Below, in pieces: positions 35,037-43,679 of a DNA stretch of 64,000 nucleotides (positions within the stretch are counted from its first letter, which is position 1; each line of letters starts with the position of its first letter). The stretch lies in contig DPRS01000051.1 in NCBI GenBank assembly GCA_003537575.1, positions 1 to 64,000 of the forward strand, written 5' to 3'. The notes under the pieces are model-generated. The model saw only the letters and a program-made list of their open reading frames with translations. It was not told the DNA's origin and made no database searches. This DNA comes from Oxalobacteraceae bacterium. Its GTDB lineage: Bacteria > Pseudomonadota > Gammaproteobacteria > Burkholderiales > Burkholderiaceae_D. A program made the translations under genes and the position numbers.

Positions 35037-36206
35037 GTGCTCATCGAATTCTTTTTCACGCTGAAAGACGCGAAGATTCCCGTCTCGATCAAGGAATACC
35101 TGCTGTTGCTGGAAGCCTTGCAGAAGGGCGTGATCTCGCCTTCGCTGGACGACTTTTACTACCTAGCGCGCACCACCCTGGTCAAGGACGAGGCGCACTA
35201 CGACAAGTTCGACCAGGCCTTCGGGCTGTATTTCAAGGGGGTCGACACGGTATTTGCCGCCGACAGCCAGATCCCGCTGGACTGGCTGGTGCAGCGCATG
35301 AAGCGCGAGCTGACGCCGGAAGACATCGCCCGCCTGGAAAAATTCGGTTACGACAAGCTGATGGACCGCCTGCAGGAATTACTGCGGGAGCAAAAGGAAC
35401 GTCATGAATGCGGCGACAAGTGGATCGGCACCGGCGGCACCTCGCCGTTCGGCCACGGCGGCACCAACCCGGAAGGCATCCGCATCGGCGGCGAATCGCG
35501 CAACCGCAGCGCGGTCAAGGTATGGGATGCGCGCGCCTATCGCGATTACGACAGCGAGCGCGAGCTGGGCACGCGCAACCTCAAGGTGGCGCTGCGGCGC
35601 CTGCGCCGCTTTGCCCGCGAAGGCGCGCAGGAAGAGCTGGCGCTGGACGATACCATCCGCGCCACCGCCAACAACGCCGGTTATCTGGATATCCGCATGC
35701 AGCCGGAGCGCCGGAACAACGTCAAGGTGCTGATGCTGCTGGATGTCGGCGGCAGCATGGACGACCATATCGCCCGCACCGAGGAATTGTTTTCCGCCGC
35801 CAGCTCGGAATTCAAGAACATGGAATTCTTTTACTTCCACAACTGCGTCTACGATTACCTGTGGAAGAACAACCACCGCCGGCATGCGGAGAAATTCCCG
35901 ACCTGGGACGTGCTGCGCAAGTACACGCCGGACACCAAGCTGATCTTCGTCGGCGACGCCACCATGAGCCCCTATGAAGTCCTGCAACCGGGCGGCTCGG
36001 TGGAATACAACAACGACGAAGCCGGCGCCGACTGGCTGCAACGCTTCACCCAGGCTTTTCCGAAATTTATCTGGCTGAACCCCGAGCCGGAAAGCTTGTG
36101 GCAATACCGTCAATCGGTCGCCATCATCTACAAGATCCTGCAGGGCAGGATGTTCCCCATTACCCTGGACGGGCTGGAACGCGGCATGCGCATGTTGAGC
36201 AAATAA
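35037..36206 (+). CDS. VWA domain protein (CoxE-like), partner of the MoxR ATPase
   Basis: This 389-residue protein has an N-terminal helical region (FFFTLKDAKIPVSIKEYLLLLEAL) and a C-terminal von Willebrand A domain from about residue 225. The metal site reads VLMLLDVGGSMDDH, that is DxGxS with Gly where DxSxS is usual; this variation is common in the CoxE-like group. The centre carries GTGGTSPFGHGGTNPEGIRIGG, a glycine-rich loop. The start at 35037 is GTG. It forms a pair with the MoxR ATPase, and such pairs assist metal-enzyme or complex maturation. Confidence 0.9.
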   Translation: MLIEFFFTLKDAKIPVSIKEYLLLLEALQKGVISPSLDDFYYLARTTLVKDEAHYDKFDQAFGLYFKGVDTVFAADSQIPLDWLVQRMKRELTPEDIARLEKFGYDKLMDRLQELLREQKERHECGDKWIGTGGTSPFGHGGTNPEGIRIGGESRNRSAVKVWDARAYRDYDSERELGTRNLKVALRRLRRFAREGAQEELALDDTIRATANNAGYLDIRMQPERRNNVKVLMLLDVGGSMDDHIARTEELFSAASSEFKNMEFFYFHNCVYDYLWKNNHRRHAEKFPTWDVLRKYTPDTKLIFVGDATMSPYEVLQPGGSVEYNNDEAGADWLQRFTQAFPKFIWLNPEPESLWQYRQSVAIIYKILQGRMFPITLDGLERGMRMLSK

Positions 36207-36272
36207 CAATGGATTCTGCCGCAACGGCGTCCAATTTAAGGCATGCACAAATCGCTGGAAAAGGGTAATCTG

Positions 36273-36306
36273 TTGGCTGTACAATTTTCACTGTATATAT
36301 AAACAG
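36273..36306 (+). promoter_or_regulatory. parE promoter with overlapping LexA (SOS) box
   Basis: TTGGCT (36273-36278) and TATATA (36296-36301) are spaced by 17 bp. CTGTATATATAAACAG (36291-36306) fits the LexA consensus CTGT-N8-ACAG perfectly and the longer enterobacterial consensus nearly perfectly. The box covers the -10 hexamer, the classic layout of a LexA-repressed promoter, 37 bp before the parE ATG. Confidence 0.72.
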
Positions 36307-36343
36307 CTTATCTGCTCGCCTATTTGCGCGACGCTCATCCTGC

Positions 36344-38329
36344 ATGGCCACGAAAAAAACCACATCCGATTACAGCGAATCATCGATCCGGGTCCTGAAA
36401 GGGCTCGAACCCGTCAAGCAGCGTCCGGGCATGTATACCCGCACGGAAAACCCGCTGCACATCATCCAGGAAGTCATCGATAACTCATCGGACGAAGCGC
36501 TGGGCGGTTTCGCAAAAAACATTCTCGTCACCCTCAACGCCGACGGCAGCGTCAGCGTCGAGGATGACGGCCGCGGCATCCCGGTCGGCCTGCACCCCGA
36601 GGAAAAGGTGCCGACCGTGGAAATCGTCTTCACCCGCCTGCATGCCGGCGGCAAGTTCGACAAGGGCTCGGGCGGTGCCTACTCGTTTTCGGGCGGCTTG
36701 CACGGCGTCGGCGTGTCCGTCACCAATGCGCTGTCGACCCGTCTGGAAATCACGGTCTGGCGCGACGGCAAGGCGCACGATATGGCCTTCGCCGACGGCG
36801 ACGTGGTGGAAAAGCTGAAATCGCGCGCGCTGGGCAAGGATGAAAAAAAATCCGGCACGCGGGTCACGGCCTGGCCGAATGCCAAGTATTTCGATTCGGG
36901 CGCGATCCCGCTGGGCGAACTGCAGCGCCTGCTGCGCTCCAAGGCGGTGCTGCTGCCGGGCGTGAAAGTCACCCTGCTCCATGCGAAAACCGGCGACATC
37001 CAAAGCTGGCAGTACGACCAGGGCTTGCGCGGCTACCTGGTCGAATCGCTGGCGCAATCCACCAGCGCCGAGCCGGTGATTCCGCTGTTCGAGGGCGAGC
37101 AGTATGCCAGCGCCGATGCCGAAGGCTTTGCCGAAGGCGAAGGCGCGGCCTGGGTGGTGGCCTGGACCGAGGATGGCAACGTGGTGCGCGAATCCTACGT
37201 CAACCTGATCCCCACTTCCGCCGGCGGCACGCATGAGTCCGGCTTGCGCGAAGGTTTGTTCGGCGCGGTCAAGAGCTTCGTCGAAATGCACTCGCTGCTG
37301 CCGAAAGGCGTCAAGCTGCTGCCGGACGACGTGTTCGCGCGCGCTTCCTTCGTGCTTTCGGCCAAGGTGCTGGACCCGCAATTCCAGGGCCAGATCAAGG
37401 AACGCCTGAATTCGCGCGACGCCGTGCGGCTGGTGTCGGGGTTCGCCCGCACCGCGCTCGAGCTGTGGCTGAACCAGCATGTCGATTACGGCAAGAAGCT
37501 GGCGGAACTGGTCATCAAGCAGGCGCAGTCGCGCCTGCGTTCAGCACAGAAGGTGGAAAAGAAAAAATCCTCCGGCGTGGCGGTCCTGCCGGGCAAGCTG
37601 ACCGATTGTGAATCCGACGACATCACCCGCAACGAACTGTTCCTGGTGGAGGGCGATTCCGCTGGCGGCTCGGCCAAGATGGGCCGCGACAAGGAATTCC
37701 AGGCGATCCTGCCGCTGCGCGGCAAGGTGCTGAACTCCTGGGAAACCGAGCGCGACCGCCTGTTCGCCAACAACGAGATTCACGACATCGCGGTGGCGAT
37801 CGGCGTCGATCCGCACGGCCCCAACGATACGCCGGATCTGTCCGGGCTGCGCTACGGCCGCATCTGCATCCTGTCGGATGCCGACGTCGATGGCTCGCAC
37901 ATCCAGGTCCTGCTGCTGACCCTGTTCTTCAAGCACTTCCCGCAGCTGATCGCGCGCGGCCATATCTGCGTCGCCCGTCCGCCGCTGTACCGCCTCGATG
38001 CGCCGGCGCGCGGCAAGAAGCCGGCGCAGAAACTTTATGCGCTCGACGATGCCGAACTGACGGCGATCGAAGACAAGCTGCGCAAGGATGGCGTCAAGGA
38101 AGGCGCCTGGAGCATCGCCCGCTTCAAGGGCCTGGGCGAAATGAATGCGGAACAGTTGTGGGAAACCACCATGAATCCGGATACCCGCCGGCTGCTGCCC
38201 GTTTCACTCGGCAACTTTGGACTGGAAATCTCGCAGGCGCGCTTCAACATGCTGATGGGCAAAGGCGAAGCGGCAGCGCGGCGCGCCTGGCTGGAAGAAC
38301 ACGGCAACGAAGCCGAAGCCGATATCTGA
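36344..38329 (+). CDS. parE: DNA topoisomerase IV subunit B
   Basis: This 661-residue ATPase subunit of topoisomerase IV acts in decatenation of daughter chromosomes. It has the GHKL ATP-binding motifs (EVIDNSSDEALGG; DDGRGIPVG; GGLHGVGVSVTNAL), the transducer with QTKxKL-equivalent region, and the TOPRIM domain with FLVEGDSAGGSAKMGRDK, PLRGKVLN and SDADVDGSHI (catalytic Glu and DxD). Its length and lack of the long GyrB insertion, plus the parC partner, separate it from GyrB. It heads the parE-transglycosylase-parC operon. Confidence 0.96.
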   Translation: MATKKTTSDYSESSIRVLKGLEPVKQRPGMYTRTENPLHIIQEVIDNSSDEALGGFAKNILVTLNADGSVSVEDDGRGIPVGLHPEEKVPTVEIVFTRLHAGGKFDKGSGGAYSFSGGLHGVGVSVTNALSTRLEITVWRDGKAHDMAFADGDVVEKLKSRALGKDEKKSGTRVTAWPNAKYFDSGAIPLGELQRLLRSKAVLLPGVKVTLLHAKTGDIQSWQYDQGLRGYLVESLAQSTSAEPVIPLFEGEQYASADAEGFAEGEGAAWVVAWTEDGNVVRESYVNLIPTSAGGTHESGLREGLFGAVKSFVEMHSLLPKGVKLLPDDVFARASFVLSAKVLDPQFQGQIKERLNSRDAVRLVSGFARTALELWLNQHVDYGKKLAELVIKQAQSRLRSAQKVEKKKSSGVAVLPGKLTDCESDDITRNELFLVEGDSAGGSAKMGRDKEFQAILPLRGKVLNSWETERDRLFANNEIHDIAVAIGVDPHGPNDTPDLSGLRYGRICILSDADVDGSHIQVLLLTLFFKHFPQLIARGHICVARPPLYRLDAPARGKKPAQKLYALDDAELTAIEDKLRKDGVKEGAWSIARFKGLGEMNAEQLWETTMNPDTRRLLPVSLGNFGLEISQARFNMLMGKGEAAARRAWLEEHGNEAEADI

Positions 38330-38333
38330 GCCG

Positions 38334-39125
38334 ATGACGATGCGCGCGTTGCGAACAATTGTTCTGGCCTCTTTCCTGTCGCTGGCGGGCGCCGCCGCGC
38401 ACGCCGACATCTATGGCTATGTCGATGCGCAGGGCACCGCGCATTTTGCGACGGAAAGGCTGGACGAGCGTTACCAGCTGTTCGCCCGCGGCGATGCCGT
38501 ATTCGATACCGGGCAGCTTGACCTCTCCGCGCCGGCGGGCGAACAAAAACCACTGTCGCCGGCATTGTCGCGCTATCTCGGCGAGCATCCCAACCTGAAG
38601 AAGTTCGAGCCACTGCTGCAGCAGGCGGCCAGCGAATTCGGCCTGCAGCCGGCCTTGCTGAAAGCGGTCATGGCTGCCGAATCCGGCTTCAATCCGGCCG
38701 CGGTGTCGCCCAAGGGCGCCATCGGGCTGATGCAGGTGATGCCGCAAACGGCCGAGCGTTACGGCCTGCAAGCCGGCGCGAAAAAATCTCTGCAACAGAA
38801 ACTGGCCGAGCCGAAAACCAATATCCGCCTGAGCGCGCGCTACCTGCGCGACCTGTCGCGCATGTTCCCCGGCCAGCCCGAACTGGTGATCGCGTCCTAC
38901 AATGCCGGCGAAGGCGCGGTGCAGAAATACCGCAACACGGTGCCGCCCTACCCGGAAACCCGCAATTACGTGAAGCTGGTGGCGCAGTTCTACCGCTTTT
39001 ACCGCGCCGCCACCGAGCAGGACGCCACGGCAACGCTGTCGAGCCCGCAGGGCGCCAGACGCATCCGCATGACCATTCCTGGCCGCGCCAATATGCCGGC
39101 GGCCACCAAGACGATCTACGAATAA
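38334..39125 (+). CDS. Lytic transglycosylase (SLT domain) with DUF4124-like N-terminus
   Basis: This 263-residue exported protein has a signal peptide (MRALRTIVLASFLSLAGAAAHA), a short DUF4124-like segment (DIYGYVDAQGTAHFATERLDERY) and a family 1 SLT domain with the catalytic Glu in LKAVMAAESGFNPAAVSPKGAIGLMQVMP and the motif SYNAGEGAVQKY. It cleaves peptidoglycan glycan strands in the periplasm. It lies four bases after parE and 13 bp before parC, in the same transcript, which links wall remodelling to chromosome decatenation. A second start two codons in is possible. Confidence 0.93.
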   Translation: MTMRALRTIVLASFLSLAGAAAHADIYGYVDAQGTAHFATERLDERYQLFARGDAVFDTGQLDLSAPAGEQKPLSPALSRYLGEHPNLKKFEPLLQQAASEFGLQPALLKAVMAAESGFNPAAVSPKGAIGLMQVMPQTAERYGLQAGAKKSLQQKLAEPKTNIRLSARYLRDLSRMFPGQPELVIASYNAGEGAVQKYRNTVPPYPETRNYVKLVAQFYRFYRAATEQDATATLSSPQGARRIRMTIPGRANMPAATKTIYE

Positions 39126-39138
39126 CTGAATCAGCACG

Positions 39139-41454
39139 ATGACCGAACAAGCCAACCTGTTTGAAGATGCCCAGCCCGACGATAGCGAAGCGCTGACGCT
39201 GGCCAGCTTTGCCGAGCAAGCCTATCTCGATTACGCCATTTCCGTGGTCAAGGGCCGCGCCTTGCCGGACGTCTGCGACGGCCAGAAACCGGTGCAGCGG
39301 CGCATCCTGTACGCCATGCACGAACTCGGCCTGAACTCGACTGCCAAGCCGCGCAAGTCGGCGGCGGTGGTCGGCGACGTGCTCGGCAAGCTGCATCCGC
39401 ACGGCGACCAGTCAGTCTACGACGCCATGGTGCGCATGGCCCAGGATTTCTCGCTGCGCTACCCGCTGGTCGATGGCCAGGGCAATTTCGGCTCGCGCGA
39501 TGGCGACGGCGCCGCGGCGATGCGTTACACCGAGGCGCGCCTGACGCCGATCTCCAAGCTCCTGCTCGACGAGATCGACATGGGCACGGTGGACTTCCAG
39601 CCGAACTACGACGGCTCCACCGAGGAACCGAAGCTGCTGCCTGCGCGCCTGCCGATGGTACTGCTGAACGGCGCTTCCGGCATCGCGGTCGGCATGGCCA
39701 CCGAGATCCCGCCGCACAACCTGCTGGAAGTGGCGAAGGCGGCGGTGGCCCTGATCCGCAATCCCAAGCTTTCCAGCCGCGATCTGATGGAATTCATCCC
39801 GGGGCCGGACTTCCCCGGCGGCGGCCAGATCATCACGCCGGCGGCGGCGATCGCCGAAATCTATGAAAGCGGGCGCGGTTCGCTGAAGGTGCGCGCGCGC
39901 TGGAAGATCGAAGACATGGCGCGCGGCCAGTGGCAGGTGGTGGTAACCGAACTGCCGCCCGGCACTTCGGCGCAAAAGGTGCTGGAAGAAATCGAGGAAA
40001 TCACCAATCCCAAGCTCAAGCTGGGCAAGAAATCGCTGCTGCCGGACCAGTTGACGCTGAAGCAGAACGTGCTGTCCATGCTCGACGCCGTGCGCGACGA
40101 ATCCGGGCGCGATGCCCCGGTGCGCCTGGTGTTCGAGCCGAAGTCGAAAAACCAGGACCAGACCGAATTCGCCAACATGCTGCTGGCCCACACCTCGCTG
40201 GAAACCAGCGCGCCGGCCAACCTGGTGATGATCGGCGGCGACGGCCGCCCGCGCCAGAAGAACCTGGCGGATATCCTCAATGAATGGATCGCCTTCCGCT
40301 TCGCCACCATCACCCGCCGCACGCAGTTCCGCCTGCAAAAGGTGAATGACCGCATTCATATCCTGGAAGGCCGCGAGGCGGTGCTGCTGAACATCGACAA
40401 GGTCATCAGGATCATCCGCGAATCCGACGAACCGAAACCGGCGCTGATCGCCGCGTTCAATCTGTCGGACCGCCAGGCCGAGGATATCCTGGAAATCCGC
40501 CTGCGCCAGCTGGCGCGGCTGGAAGCGATCAAGATCCAGCAGGAACTCCAGGAGCTGCGCAGTGAAAAGACCGCGTTGCAGGATTTGCTGGACAACCCGG
40601 CCTCGATGAAAAAGCTGGTGATCAAGGAAATCGAGACCGACGCCAAGCAGTATGGCGACGCCCGCCGTACCCTGATCGAGGAAGCCGAGCGCGCCGTGGT
40701 CGAACAGAAGGTGATCGACGAACCGGTCACCGTGATCATTTCGCAAAAGGGCTGGGTGCGCTCGCGCAACGGCCACGGCCACGATGCCGCGCAATTCGGC
40801 TTCAAGGCCGGCGACAGCCTGTACGGCACTTTCGAGTGCCGCACGGTGGACAACCTGCTGGCCTTCGGCTCCAACGGCCGCATCTATTCGGTGCCGGTAT
40901 CCGCCCTGCCCGGCGCGCGCGGCGACGGCGTGCCGGTCACCACCCTGATCGACATGGCCAGCGGCACCCATCTGCTGCACTACTTCGCCGGAGAGGCCGA
41001 GACCATGCTGCTGCTGTCCTCCACCGCAGCCTACGGCTTTACCGCCAGGGCCGGCGACATGGTCAGCCGCACCCGCGGCGGCAAGGCTTTCATGACACTC
41101 GAGGATGGCGACCTGCCGCTGGCGCCACGCCCCTTGCCGGGCAATGCCAGCGCGATCGCCTGCCTGTCGGAGAAGGGTCGCCTGCTGGTATTCGGCCTGG
41201 ATGAGATCAAGACCTTGCACGGCGGCGGCCGCGGCGTGATCCTGATGGAACTGGAAAAGAACGAGAAGCTGGTGGCGGCCGAGCCGATCAGCCAGCGCGG
41301 CGTCATCGTCTCCGGCGCCGGCCGCGGCGGCAAGGCGCAGGAACTGCTGCTCTCGGCTTCCGGCCTGGCCCCTCACATCGGCAAGCGCGCGCGCAAGGGC
41401 AAGGCGCTGGAAGGCACCAAGCTCAAGCCGAGTGAATTGGCTGCGGTGAAGTAA
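39139..41454 (+). CDS. parC: DNA topoisomerase IV subunit A
   Basis: This 771-residue breakage-reunion subunit has the catalytic tyrosine in [12 protein letters not shown] and the surrounding SYAISVV..., [19 protein letters not shown] and [12 protein letters not shown] segments. C-terminal beta-pinwheel blades follow (for example SYTR-like [14 protein letters not shown]). At the position of E. coli ParC Ser80 the residue is Gln, and at Glu84 it is Asp, judged by the conserved HPHGD anchor. It is the last gene of the operon, closed by a strong terminator. Confidence 0.96.
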   Translation: MTEQANLFEDAQPDDSEALTLASFAEQAYLDYAISVVKGRALPDVCDGQKPVQRRILYAMHELGLNSTAKPRKSAAVVGDVLGKLHPHGDQSVYDAMVRMAQDFSLRYPLVDGQGNFGSRDGDGAAAMRYTEARLTPISKLLLDEIDMGTVDFQPNYDGSTEEPKLLPARLPMVLLNGASGIAVGMATEIPPHNLLEVAKAAVALIRNPKLSSRDLMEFIPGPDFPGGGQIITPAAAIAEIYESGRGSLKVRARWKIEDMARGQWQVVVTELPPGTSAQKVLEEIEEITNPKLKLGKKSLLPDQLTLKQNVLSMLDAVRDESGRDAPVRLVFEPKSKNQDQTEFANMLLAHTSLETSAPANLVMIGGDGRPRQKNLADILNEWIAFRFATITRRTQFRLQKVNDRIHILEGREAVLLNIDKVIRIIRESDEPKPALIAAFNLSDRQAEDILEIRLRQLARLEAIKIQQELQELRSEKTALQDLLDNPASMKKLVIKEIETDAKQYGDARRTLIEEAERAVVEQKVIDEPVTVIISQKGWVRSRNGHGHDAAQFGFKAGDSLYGTFECRTVDNLLAFGSNGRIYSVPVSALPGARGDGVPVTTLIDMASGTHLLHYFAGEAETMLLLSSTAAYGFTARAGDMVSRTRGGKAFMTLEDGDLPLAPRPLPGNASAIACLSEKGRLLVFGLDEIKTLHGGGRGVILMELEKNEKLVAAEPISQRGVIVSGAGRGGKAQELLLSASGLAPHIGKRARKGKALEGTKLKPSELAAVK

Positions 41455-41510
41455 GCCAGGCGCGTTCTGAAGCAGCGGCTATCCTGAAAAAATAGCCGGT
41501 ACAATAAATA

Positions 41511-41549
41511 AAAACGGGGCGGAAGCTATTGCAGCTTCCGCCCCGTTTT
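41511..41549. terminator. Strong bidirectional terminator after parC
   Basis: Perfect 17-bp stem AAAACGGGGCGGAAGCT / AGCTTCCGCCCCGTTTT with a 5-nt loop. A/T tails on both sides let it serve parC and the converging aminotransferase gene. Confidence 0.93.
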
Positions 41550-41600
41550 CCATGATCCGGGAGAACCTGTCCGGTGCGCCCGGCAGTCCGGACAAATGCC

Positions 41601-42794
41601 TTACAGCTTCGACTTGATCAGCTTGCCCAGCTTGGCCACGCCTTCGCGGATCTTTTCCGGCGACACCGTCACGAAACTCAGGCGCAGGGTATTGCGCTGC
41701 GGCTCGTTGGCGTAGAAAGGCGCGCCCGGCACGAAGGCCACCAGCTCCTGGATCGCTTCGTCGAGCAGCTTCATGCTGTCGATATGCTCGGGCAGTCTGA
41801 CCCAGATGAACATGCCGCCTTCCGGGCGGGTCCAGCGGGTGCCGGCCGGGAAGAATTCCTCCAGGGCAGACAACATCACCTGGCACTGGTCCGCATACAG
41901 CTTGCGGATAGTCGGGATGTGCGTGTCCAGGAAGCCATCCTTGACCACTTCGTACACCACCATCTGGGTGATCTGCGCGGTATGCAGGTCGGTAGCCTGC
42001 TTGGCCTGCTCGAGTTTACGGATCAGCGGCTGCGGGCCGACGATGTAGCCCAGGCGGATACCCGGGGTCAGCACCTTGGAGAAGGAACCCATGTGGATCA
42101 CGCCTTCCGGGTTCATGCCCAGCAGTTTGGGCAGCGGCTCGCCGCGGTAGCACAGCGCGCCGTAGGGATCGTCCTCGATCAGCGGAACGCCCAGACGCGC
42201 GCAGGCATCCACCAGGGCATGACGGCGTTCGACGGAGAGGGTGCGGCCGGTCGGGTTCTGGAAGTTCGGCAGCGCATACAGCAGGCGCGCGCCCTGGCCG
42301 ATCTCGGGCAGCGATTCCGGCAACAGGCCGCCATCGTCGGTCGGTACCGATTCGAACTGCGGGCCGTACACCGAGAATGCCTGCAGGGCGCCGAGGTAGC
42401 TGGGGGTTTCCACCAGCACCTTGCTGCCTTCGTCGATCAGCACCTTGCCCAGCAAATCCAGCGCCTGCTGCGAGCCCGACACCATCAGCACCTGTTCCGG
42501 CACGATGCGCGCGCCTTCCTTGCTGAGCGAGGCCGCCACCCATTCGCGCAGCGGCGCATAGCCGTCCGACGGGCCGTATTGCAGCGCCACCTTGCCTTCG
42601 CGCGACAGCACGGCATCGTAGGCGGCCTTCATGCGATCGACCGGGAAGGTGGCCGGCGACGGCAAGCCGCCGGCGAAGGAAATCACCTCCGGGCGCATCG
42701 TCACTTTCAGAATTTCACGGATGGCGGAGCTTTCCAGCTTTTGTGCGCGGCGAGAAAATTGCCACTGGATGGGCGCGTGCTTGGCGGTATTCAT
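41601..42794 (-). CDS. PLP-dependent aminotransferase (class I/II, LysN/2-aminoadipate type)
   Basis: This 397-residue fold-type I aminotransferase has the PLP lysine in GSFSKVLTPGIRLGY, NFQNPTGRTLSVERR for substrate contact and Arg in NTLRLSFVTVSPE for the carboxylate. It resembles alpha-aminoadipate or multi-substrate aminotransferases. ATG 42794 is chosen as the start; an in-frame start 13 codons earlier is less likely. RidA, which clears reactive imines formed by PLP enzymes, is encoded 69 bp upstream on the same strand. The amino-acid substrate is unknown. Confidence 0.9.
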   Translation of the reverse strand: MNTAKHAPIQWQFSRRAQKLESSAIREILKVTMRPEVISFAGGLPSPATFPVDRMKAAYDAVLSREGKVALQYGPSDGYAPLREWVAASLSKEGARIVPEQVLMVSGSQQALDLLGKVLIDEGSKVLVETPSYLGALQAFSVYGPQFESVPTDDGGLLPESLPEIGQGARLLYALPNFQNPTGRTLSVERRHALVDACARLGVPLIEDDPYGALCYRGEPLPKLLGMNPEGVIHMGSFSKVLTPGIRLGYIVGPQPLIRKLEQAKQATDLHTAQITQMVVYEVVKDGFLDTHIPTIRKLYADQCQVMLSALEEFFPAGTRWTRPEGGMFIWVRLPEHIDSMKLLDEAIQELVAFVPGAPFYANEPQRNTLRLSFVTVSPEKIREGVAKLGKLIKSKL

Positions 42795-42863
42795 GCGATT
42801 CTCAACTATGGATGGGTGCGGCAAATGCCACACCGGTTAATGCGGGGAGCCGGCAACCCGGAT

Positions 42864-43343
42864 TCAGAAGACTTCGGCGACCAGGTCGATCTCGACGCAG
42901 GCGCCCATCGGGATCTGCGCCACGCCGAAGGCCGAGCGCGCATGCTTGCCGGCTTCGCCGAAGACTTCACCGAGGAGCTCGGAGGCACCGTTGGTGACCA
43001 GGTGCTGCTCGGTGAAGTCGGCAGTCGAATTCACCAGGCTCATCACCTTGACGATGCGCTTGACGCGGCTCAGGTCGCCGTCGCAGGCCGCCTGCAGGGT
43101 CGCCATCAGGTCGACGGCCACTGCACGCGCGGCTTGCTTGCCTTCTTCGGTCGTCATGTTCTTGCCGAGCTGGCCGACCCAGGGCTTGCCGTCTTTTTTG
43201 GCGATATGGCCGGACAGATAAACGGTGTTGCCAGTCTGCGCATACATGACATATGCCGCCACCGGCGCCGATACGGCCGGCAGTTCGATATTGAGAGATT
43301 TGAGTTTTTCGTAATAAGACAAGATCGGCTCCGAAATTGGCAT
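42864..43343 (-). CDS. RidA family (YjgF/YER057c) protein
   Basis: This ~159-residue protein is of the Rid superfamily. It is longer than archetypal RidA (~128), with SGHIAKKDGKPWVGQLGKNM in the strand that lines the active cleft, and NSTADFTEQHLVTNGASELLGEVFGEAGKHARSAFGVAQIPMGACVEID. Arg in KHARSAFG corresponds to the catalytic Arg of imine deaminases. It lies upstream of the aminotransferase gene, probably on one transcript. Downstream of the LysE remnant, it may once have shared that promoter. Confidence 0.9.
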   Translation of the reverse strand: MPISEPILSYYEKLKSLNIELPAVSAPVAAYVMYAQTGNTVYLSGHIAKKDGKPWVGQLGKNMTTEEGKQAARAVAVDLMATLQAACDGDLSRVKRIVKVMSLVNSTADFTEQHLVTNGASELLGEVFGEAGKHARSAFGVAQIPMGACVEIDLVAEVF

Positions 43344-43419
43344 CAACTACAGGAAGTCTTTGATAACAGTCAAAGAAACGATTTTACCCTCTAACCGCGC
43401 CACCCGCGTATCTTTGCGC

Positions 43420-43561
43420 CTACATCCACATAGAAAGCGCGGCATAAATTGCCAATAACACCATCACTGCGCTGAAGAATCTTTGCCATGCAGGCAGTGC
43501 CAGGCAGCAGCGTAATCGAGGAAACGAAAGCGAACAGGATCATGGGTAACAGGGATTCCAT
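43420..43561 (-). pseudogene. Remnant of a LysE/RhtB family amino-acid exporter
   Basis: Both ends of a LysE/RhtB-type transporter survive but the middle is gone. From ATG 43561 the frame reads MESLLPMILFAFVSSIT, the typical N-terminus of the family before its Pro-Gly motif. The C-terminal end is in another frame: LALPAWQRFFSAVMVLLAIY and then AALSMWM, ending at the stop 43420-43422. Only ~44 of the usual ~205 codons remain, joined out of frame near 43505, so about 480 bp were lost. Its position, divergent from a MocR regulator, is exactly where LysE exporters usually sit. Confidence 0.7.
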
Positions 43562-43610
43562 GTTTATTGCATCAATGTGGTTTTGACAGGAATCCATCCT
43601 AGTCGACACA

Positions 43611-43679
43611 ACCAATACAGTACCGATACAATTCATTACATAATTCCTAACACTGTGCCGGCGCCATGACCAATACAGT
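43611..43679. promoter_or_regulatory. Direct-repeat operator candidates of the MocR regulator
   Basis: ACCAATACAGT (43611-43621) is followed in tandem by ACCGATACAAT (43622-43632), giving an 11-bp period, close to one DNA turn. A third copy, ACCAATACAGT, lies at 43669-43679 over the regulator start codon. MocR/GabR proteins are known to bind direct repeats. These lie between the regulator and the exporter remnant. Confidence 0.6.

Noticed and set aside
39412..41376. Leftward open frame of 654 codons
   Set aside because: It is antisense to parC, which has clear catalytic motifs.
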